Source: VBAS01 sp964581455 (GTDB lineage Bacteria; Bacteroidota; Bacteroidia; Chitinophagales; Chitinophagaceae). Taken from it: a DNA stretch of 10,707 nt. Below are positions 6,884 through 10,707 of this stretch, piece after piece. Position 1 is the stretch's first letter, and each line of letters begins with the position of its first letter. The DNA is taken from positions 1 to 10,707 of the forward strand of contig CAZOOT010000110.1 in NCBI GenBank assembly GCA_964581455.1. The letters run 5' to 3'. A program made the translations under genes and the position numbers. The notes under the pieces were generated by a model, which was not told the DNA's origin, did not search any database, and saw nothing but the letters and a program-made list of their open reading frames with translations.

Positions 6884-7011
6884 CCTGTAAAAATATCTGA
6901 TTTCGTCATTGGCTGAATTGCGAAGGGAGGAAAATGAGATAAGAATTTAATGAACCCGGGTTTTTAGTTTACCTCAGCAACAACTGAAGCCGGAGTGAGA
7001 CCAGGTTTCTG

Positions 7012-7365
7012 CTAATCATTCTTTTTACCGGAACTTTCAAGTTTCATATAGGTAATCTGAAAACGGTTATTGACAACCTCTCCCTGTAATTCTGCTTTGC
7101 GAACTGAATTGCAAAAACCATCTGAAGCATGTGAATTGCCGAAAGCATCAATATGTACGCTGTCCACATAGTAGGATTTATTTTTTATCCGAACAGCCAG
7201 TTCACAGGATTTTCCGGCCATGCCAAACATACAACTACCACAAGCCGCTTTTGCATTTGTAATGGTCTTTGTTAAATCCGGAGTACTTAAATGCTGCGCC
7301 GTTTTTTGTCCAATTGCTGAGAAACCCAAAAAACAAATTGTCAATACGGCAATAACCAGTCTCAT
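7012..7365 (-). CDS. Exported cysteine-rich DUF6370-like protein
   Basis: The product is 117 residues with a Sec signal peptide (1-19, likely cleavage near A-I-G-Q20). The mature part has a core A-C-G-S-C-M-F-G-M-A-G-K-S-C (41-54) with a C-x2-C pair, then E-L-A-V-R-I, Y-Y-V-D, and H-A-S-D-G-F-C (79-85) followed by a basic helix-like V-R-K-A-E-L-Q-G. Four cysteines (42, 45, 54, 85) plus His71 and His79 could form disulfides or a metal site; which one cannot be told from sequence. The pattern agrees with my recollection of DUF6370, a small Bacteroidota family of unknown role. It is transcribed in the same direction as hutU upstream, after a 121-bp spacer, with no clear terminator between them. 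Confidence 0.75.
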   Translation of the reverse strand: MRLVIAVLTICFLGFSAIGQKTAQHLSTPDLTKTITNAKAACGSCMFGMAGKSCELAVRIKNKSYYVDSVHIDAFGNSHASDGFCNSVRKAELQGEVVNNRFQITYMKLESSGKKND

Positions 7366-7486
7366 AAAATAAATTTTAATGGAAAAAATAAAGATAACAA
7401 AAAATCACCCTCACGTTATTCGTTCCAATGCGTGGGGCGACATCGGGGTATTTTATTTTTTACGGACACGAGGTTAAGAATTGGAC

Positions 7487-9193
7487 TTACAATCTATCTT
7501 CAAAATCCAACCCATGTTCCTTTGCAGTTTCTTTTGCCAGTACGTATCCGGCATCTGCATGCCTGATCACTCCCATGCCGGGATCATTACGTAATACTCT
7601 TTTTAATCTTTGTTCTGCATCATCGGTTCCATCGGCAACAATCACCATACCTGCATGAATGCTATAACCCATGCCCACACCACCACCATGATGCAATGAA
7701 ACCCAACTTGCCCCACCGGCAGTATTAACCAATAAATTTAAAATCGGCCAGTCTGCAACTGCATCACTCCCATCCAACATGGATTCAGTTTCTCTATTGG
7801 GAGAGGCAACACTTCCGGTATCCAAATGATCTCTTCCAATTACAATCGGTGCTTTTACTTTTCCTGTTCTTACCAGTTCATTAAATGCCAATCCTGCTTT
7901 TTCTCTTTCACCTTGACCTAACCAACATATCCTTGCCGGCAATCCCTGGAAAGCAATTTTTTCATTGGCCAGTTTTAACCAGCGTATTAATCCTTTGTTT
8001 TCAGGAAACATTTTCCTGATCACTTCATCTGTTACTGCAATGTCATTGGGATCACCACTTAACGCTGCCCAGCGAAAAGGACCCTTGCCTTCGCAAAAGA
8101 GTGGGCGAATATAGGCGGGAACAAATCCGGGGAAGTCAAAACAATCGTGAGTCGTGAGTCGTGAGGCTTGAGGATGTTTTTCTTCATATTCTTTTGCTCT
8201 TGCACGGATATTGTTTCCATAATCAAAAGTGATGGCGCCTTTATCCATGAGTTGAAGCATAAGTTGCACATGCAGGTACATACTATCATAGCTGCGGTCA
8301 ATATACATATCCGGGTGTTCTTTGCGAAGAATATTGGCTTCTTTGTTGGTCATACCATGCGGCACATAACCAATCAGCGGATCATGGGCCGAGGTTTGGT
8401 CTGTAAGTGTGTCTGGAATAACTTTTCTTTCTATTAACCTTCGCAAAAGATGAACAGCATTGCAAAGTAAACCGATGCTTTTAGCTGTTCCTTCTACCTT
8501 ATACTTTAATGCTGTATCAATTGCCTTATCAATATCAGTATGTTTTTCATCCAGGTATTTTGTTTCGATTCTTTTATCAATGCGCCACTCTTCTACTTCG
8601 GCTATTAATGCTACTCCTTCATTCATGGTAATGGCAAGTGGTTGTGCGCCACCCATGCCACCTAATCCGGCGGTTACATTCAATGTGCTTTTTAAACTGC
8701 CTCCAAAATATTTGTCAGCAATGGCACCATATGTTTCATAAGTGCCCTGTACAATTCCCTGGCTGCCGATATAGATCCAGCTACCCGCGGTCATCTGTCC
8801 ATACATCATCAGGCCCTTTTTTTCCAGTTCGTCAAAATGATCCCAGTTGGCCCAGTTGGGTACGAGTTGGGAATTGCTGATCAACACTCTCGGTGCATCT
8901 TTATGTGTTTTTAATATACCAACCGGTTTACCGGATTGAATGAGTAATGATTCGTCGTTTTCTAAAATCTTTAATGCTTTAATAATATTATCGAGTGCTT
9001 CAAAATTTCTTGCCGCTTTGCCTCTGCCTCCATATACAATTAGATCATCGGGTGTTTCAGCTACTTCAGGATTCAGGTTATTGAGCAGCATTCTTAATGC
9101 AGCTTCCTGTATCCATCCTTTACAGGTTAAACTGGTTCCTGTTGGTGTTTTATATTTAACGGAGTCATATCTGGGTTTTGTTGCTGTTGTCAT
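7487..9193 (-). CDS. hutU: Urocanate hydratase (urocanase)
   Basis: HutU catalyses the second step of histidine degradation: urocanate plus water to 4-imidazolone-5-propionate, using tightly bound NAD+ as electrophile. The 568-residue cytoplasmic protein is full length and slightly longer than the roughly 555 typical of the family. Visible landmarks are IVYGGRGKAARN (52-63), the dinucleotide-binding G-G-M-G-G-A-Q (178-184), DYGNNIR (324-330), FPGFVPAYIRPLFCEG (354-369), the urocanase signature FQGLPARICWLGQGER (415-430) with the active-site cysteine equivalent at Cys423, and SLHHGGGVGMGYSIHAGMV (499-517). The extra length lies between GNNIR and FPGF, where residues 343-350 are encoded by a 7-bp tandem repeat. 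hutH lies on the same strand about 1 kb upstream, separated by an opposite-strand gene, so hutU probably has its own promoter in 9194-9418. Confidence 0.97.
   Translation of the reverse strand: MTTATKPRYDSVKYKTPTGTSLTCKGWIQEAALRMLLNNLNPEVAETPDDLIVYGGRGKAARNFEALDNIIKALKILENDESLLIQSGKPVGILKTHKDAPRVLISNSQLVPNWANWDHFDELEKKGLMMYGQMTAGSWIYIGSQGIVQGTYETYGAIADKYFGGSLKSTLNVTAGLGGMGGAQPLAITMNEGVALIAEVEEWRIDKRIETKYLDEKHTDIDKAIDTALKYKVEGTAKSIGLLCNAVHLLRRLIERKVIPDTLTDQTSAHDPLIGYVPHGMTNKEANILRKEHPDMYIDRSYDSMYLHVQLMLQLMDKGAITFDYGNNIRARAKEYEEKHPQASRLTTHDCFDFPGFVPAYIRPLFCEGKGPFRWAALSGDPNDIAVTDEVIRKMFPENKGLIRWLKLANEKIAFQGLPARICWLGQGEREKAGLAFNELVRTGKVKAPIVIGRDHLDTGSVASPNRETESMLDGSDAVADWPILNLLVNTAGGASWVSLHHGGGVGMGYSIHAGMVIVADGTDDAEQRLKRVLRNDPGMGVIRHADAGYVLAKETAKEHGLDFEDRL
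8145..8172. repeat. 7-bp tandem repeat inside hutU
   Basis: TCGTGAG occurs three times in direct succession (8145-8151, 8152-8158, 8159-8165), followed by a degenerate copy GCTTGAG (8166-8172). The three exact copies total 21 bp, so the hutU frame is kept; they are read on the minus strand as part of S-R-L-T-T-H-D. The segment falls in a region where urocanases usually have a short loop of about 11 residues, against 21 here. It may be an expanded microsatellite or the trace of an inserted intergenic-type repeat. Confidence 0.85.
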
Positions 9194-9418
9194 ATTTTTA
9201 AATTTTATGCCACGGAAACACGAAATTTATTCTTTTACAAATTTCAGTAATTCTTTTCTTATAGGGATTAATAATACGGAAAGCATATAAAATATCTTAA
9301 TTCAGAAATTGAGCAAAATTCTTTAACTTAGAAGAACTCCAAATTCTTTCACAGACAATAACTCTCTGCTGATTTAATTTCCCTATAAAACTTCTTTTCT
9401 CACCTAAAATCAACCAAT
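9194..9418. promoter_or_regulatory. Divergent spacer between hutU and lipoprotein gene
   Basis: This 225-bp AT-rich spacer must hold the promoters for hutU (minus) and the lipoprotein gene (plus). No full TAnnTTTG element was found. The nearest on the minus strand is GAAATTTG, about 40-50 bp before the hutU start, one base off consensus. A short GCCACGGAAACACG run (9209-9222) resembles intergenic filler that I associate with this group. No operator was identified. Confidence 0.35.
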
Positions 9419-10237
9419 ATGAAAAAGATTTTTATAGGAATACTTGCTATTTCTTTTTTATTATTCCATTACAGCTGTTCTGATAGTGGCAAAAAAACCG
9501 GTGTCTCTATTAAAGGTCCGTATAAAATGCTTTCCATGAATATACAAGGAGAAAATATGGATACTACAATCACTACAAGGGAACAATTGAAAATATTTAC
9601 CGGCGAATTCCTGATGTATTCCAATTACAATCCTGTTGATTCTACAAGTTCATTTGGCATCGGAGAATATACCATCGATGCTGATACCATTACAGAAAAT
9701 ATTCTTTTTACTGCAGTTGACAGCAGCAGAAATAATAATCCCGGTACTTATTCCTTAATTATAAATAAAACTCCCGAAGGATATATACAGATCATCCCTA
9801 AAATAGAAACCCAGCAAGGACAGATCTTTAAACTAACGGAGGAATACGTTTCAACGGGTAGTACAGAAAAATCACTGCTGGATGGCGCCTGGGTGCTTGT
9901 CAGCAGGTACACAGTTACCGGAAAGGATACACTGGTGTTGCCAGCATATCACCAGTATAAGGTATATTATGGCGGACAATTTATGTGGGGAAATTCATAT
10001 GACGATTCAACCGGGATGAAACATACAGCTATCGGGTTTGGTAATTTTTATAAAACCGGGAAAAATATGATCAAGGAATCCGGAAAAACATCTACTTTAT
10101 CAAATGTACGCGGCCATGATTTTGATATAAATTATATATTGACAGGTAAAGACAGATATGAACAACTAATCACAAACGCCGACAATTCAATCAGCGGAGA
10201 AATATATGAGCGGATGAAGAAAGGAAAACAGCTTTAA
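9419..10237 (+). CDS. Putative lipoprotein with two tandem lipocalin-like repeats
   Basis: The product is 272 residues. A short N-terminal signal (K2, K3, hydrophobic 4-16) ends at H-Y-S-C20, a relaxed lipobox followed by S-D-S-G-K-K. The rest looks like two copies of one roughly 105-residue beta-rich unit. Copy 1 begins G33-P-Y-K-M-L-S with G62-E-F about 28 residues later. Copy 2 begins G156-A-W-V-L-V-S with G186-Q-F about 29 residues later. Both share a Gly-aromatic start, a polar D-T turn, a Q-x-K strand and later a G-x-x-Y or G-x-F-Y strand. This is the layout of small Bacteroidota lipocalin-like domains such as DUF4488, whose ligands are unknown. It is divergent from hutU and convergent with hutH, ending only 8 bp from the hutH stop. 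The function is unknown; a link with histidine use rests only on location. Confidence 0.72.
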   Translation: MKKIFIGILAISFLLFHYSCSDSGKKTGVSIKGPYKMLSMNIQGENMDTTITTREQLKIFTGEFLMYSNYNPVDSTSSFGIGEYTIDADTITENILFTAVDSSRNNNPGTYSLIINKTPEGYIQIIPKIETQQGQIFKLTEEYVSTGSTEKSLLDGAWVLVSRYTVTGKDTLVLPAYHQYKVYYGGQFMWGNSYDDSTGMKHTAIGFGNFYKTGKNMIKESGKTSTLSNVRGHDFDINYILTGKDRYEQLITNADNSISGEIYERMKKGKQL

Positions 10238-10245
10238 TAAAATAA

Positions 10246-10707
10246 TTATATTTCAAAATTTTTAAATCCTGCATTTAAATCCAGCTTTTTTGATAAGGCA
10301 AACGCATTCAGTTTTTCTACAAAAGAAAAATCCTTAATGAGTCCTGCAACAATATTGATATCATCTGCAAAGATCCTGTCTTCAGAAGCAAAGCTTACAA
10401 ATTTCCGCACATGATCATGTGCAAACTGCAATAAAGCGGAGCTTTTTAATGGATACCTGAATTCAATTGCCTGGCAGGCAGATAATAGTTCAATGGCTAA
10501 AATAAATTCCAGGTTATCCAGTACACGATTTAGTTTTCTGCCACTGATGCTTCCCATACTTACATGATCCTCTTGTCCCAACGAAGTTGGAATACTATCG
10601 GCACTGGCCGGATAACACAGGGTTTTATTTTCCGAAACCAAAGCTGCAGTTGTATACTGAGGTATCATGAAACCGGAATTCAATCCTACATCTTTCATCA
10701 GTAACAT
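10246..10707 (-). CDS. hutH: Histidine ammonia-lyase, C-terminal part, truncated by window edge
   Basis: HutH eliminates ammonia from L-histidine to give trans-urocanate, the first step of the hut pathway. Only the last 153 residues are visible. The ATG at the right edge is an internal methionine (LLMKDVGLNSGFM), since the family is about 500 residues and the MIO-forming Ala-Ser-Gly lies far upstream. Diagnostic sequence is LNSGFMIPQYTTAALVSENK (9-28 of the fragment) and PASADSIPTSLGQEDHVSMG (33-52), the latter including the conserved active-site Glu (Glu46 here). The C-terminal helices (55-150) complete the family's helical bundle. It lies on the same strand as hutU, one gene upstream, with an opposite-strand lipoprotein gene between. 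The 8-bp space between the convergent stops leaves little room for a terminator. Confidence 0.95.
   Translation of the reverse strand: MLLMKDVGLNSGFMIPQYTTAALVSENKTLCYPASADSIPTSLGQEDHVSMGSISGRKLNRVLDNLEFILAIELLSACQAIEFRYPLKSSALLQFAHDHVRKFVSFASEDRIFADDINIVAGLIKDFSFVEKLNAFALSKKLDLNAGFKNFEI

Noticed and set aside
6953..6962. AACCCGGGTT palindrome followed by T residues as a terminator
   Set aside because: It has no loop, and its T-run is oriented to the plus strand where no gene ends; both flanking genes are on the minus strand.
7428..7658. Plus-strand frame overlapping the 3' end of hutU
   Set aside because: Mostly antisense to conserved hutU codons, with no family resemblance; a shadow frame.
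8145..8172. Repeat array as a CRISPR
   Set aside because: Units are 7 bp, contiguous, without spacers, and lie inside an intact hutU frame.

Overview
The window looks like chromosomal DNA of a Bacteroidota bacterium, most likely Chitinophagaceae or a close relative. This is inferred from AT-rich intergenic DNA, absence of clear Shine-Dalgarno sequences, several short lipoprotein signals, N-termini of the MKKIF...AQ type, and several small protein families that I associate with this phylum. No rRNA, tRNA, CRISPR array, phage gene or intact transposase is visible.

Left part (1-1592, minus strand): the N-terminal third of a GH20 beta-N-acetylhexosaminidase lipoprotein that runs off the left edge, then a DUF2236/MpaB-type oxygenase. 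A roughly 430 bp divergent spacer follows.

Plus-strand block (2025-4707): three tightly packed genes. These are a DUF937-like unknown protein, a short lysine-rich protein that starts inside it, and a lysine-rich protein with a histone-H1-like tail. Next comes a lipoprotein Cu/Zn superoxide dismutase with every metal ligand present, ending at a clear hairpin terminator, and then a small secreted PepSY-like protein. Downstream of that lies a degenerate palindromic element of about 150 bp (4780-4930) that resembles a MITE.

Minus-strand block (5064-7365): a small multidrug-export-type membrane protein, a helical protein of unknown function, a GNAT N-acetyltransferase, and a cysteine-rich exported DUF6370-like protein. 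They share a strand but are separated by 80-160 bp gaps, so one operon is not certain.

Right part (7487-10707): histidine catabolism. Urocanate hydratase (hutU) and the C-terminal part of histidine ammonia-lyase (hutH, running off the right edge) lie on the minus strand. Between them, on the opposite strand, is a lipoprotein gene whose product is an internal duplication. HutH converts histidine to urocanate and HutU converts urocanate to imidazolone propionate, so the two enzymes catalyse consecutive steps, but the interposed gene means they are probably not one simple transcript.

The most distinctive sequence-level oddity is an in-frame 7-bp tandem repeat (three exact copies plus one degenerate) inside hutU. 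It coincides with an apparent insertion of about 10 residues in an otherwise highly conserved enzyme. I see no convincing evidence of an undescribed multi-gene system. The best candidate for something not well characterised is the three-gene lysine-rich cluster at 2025-3237.
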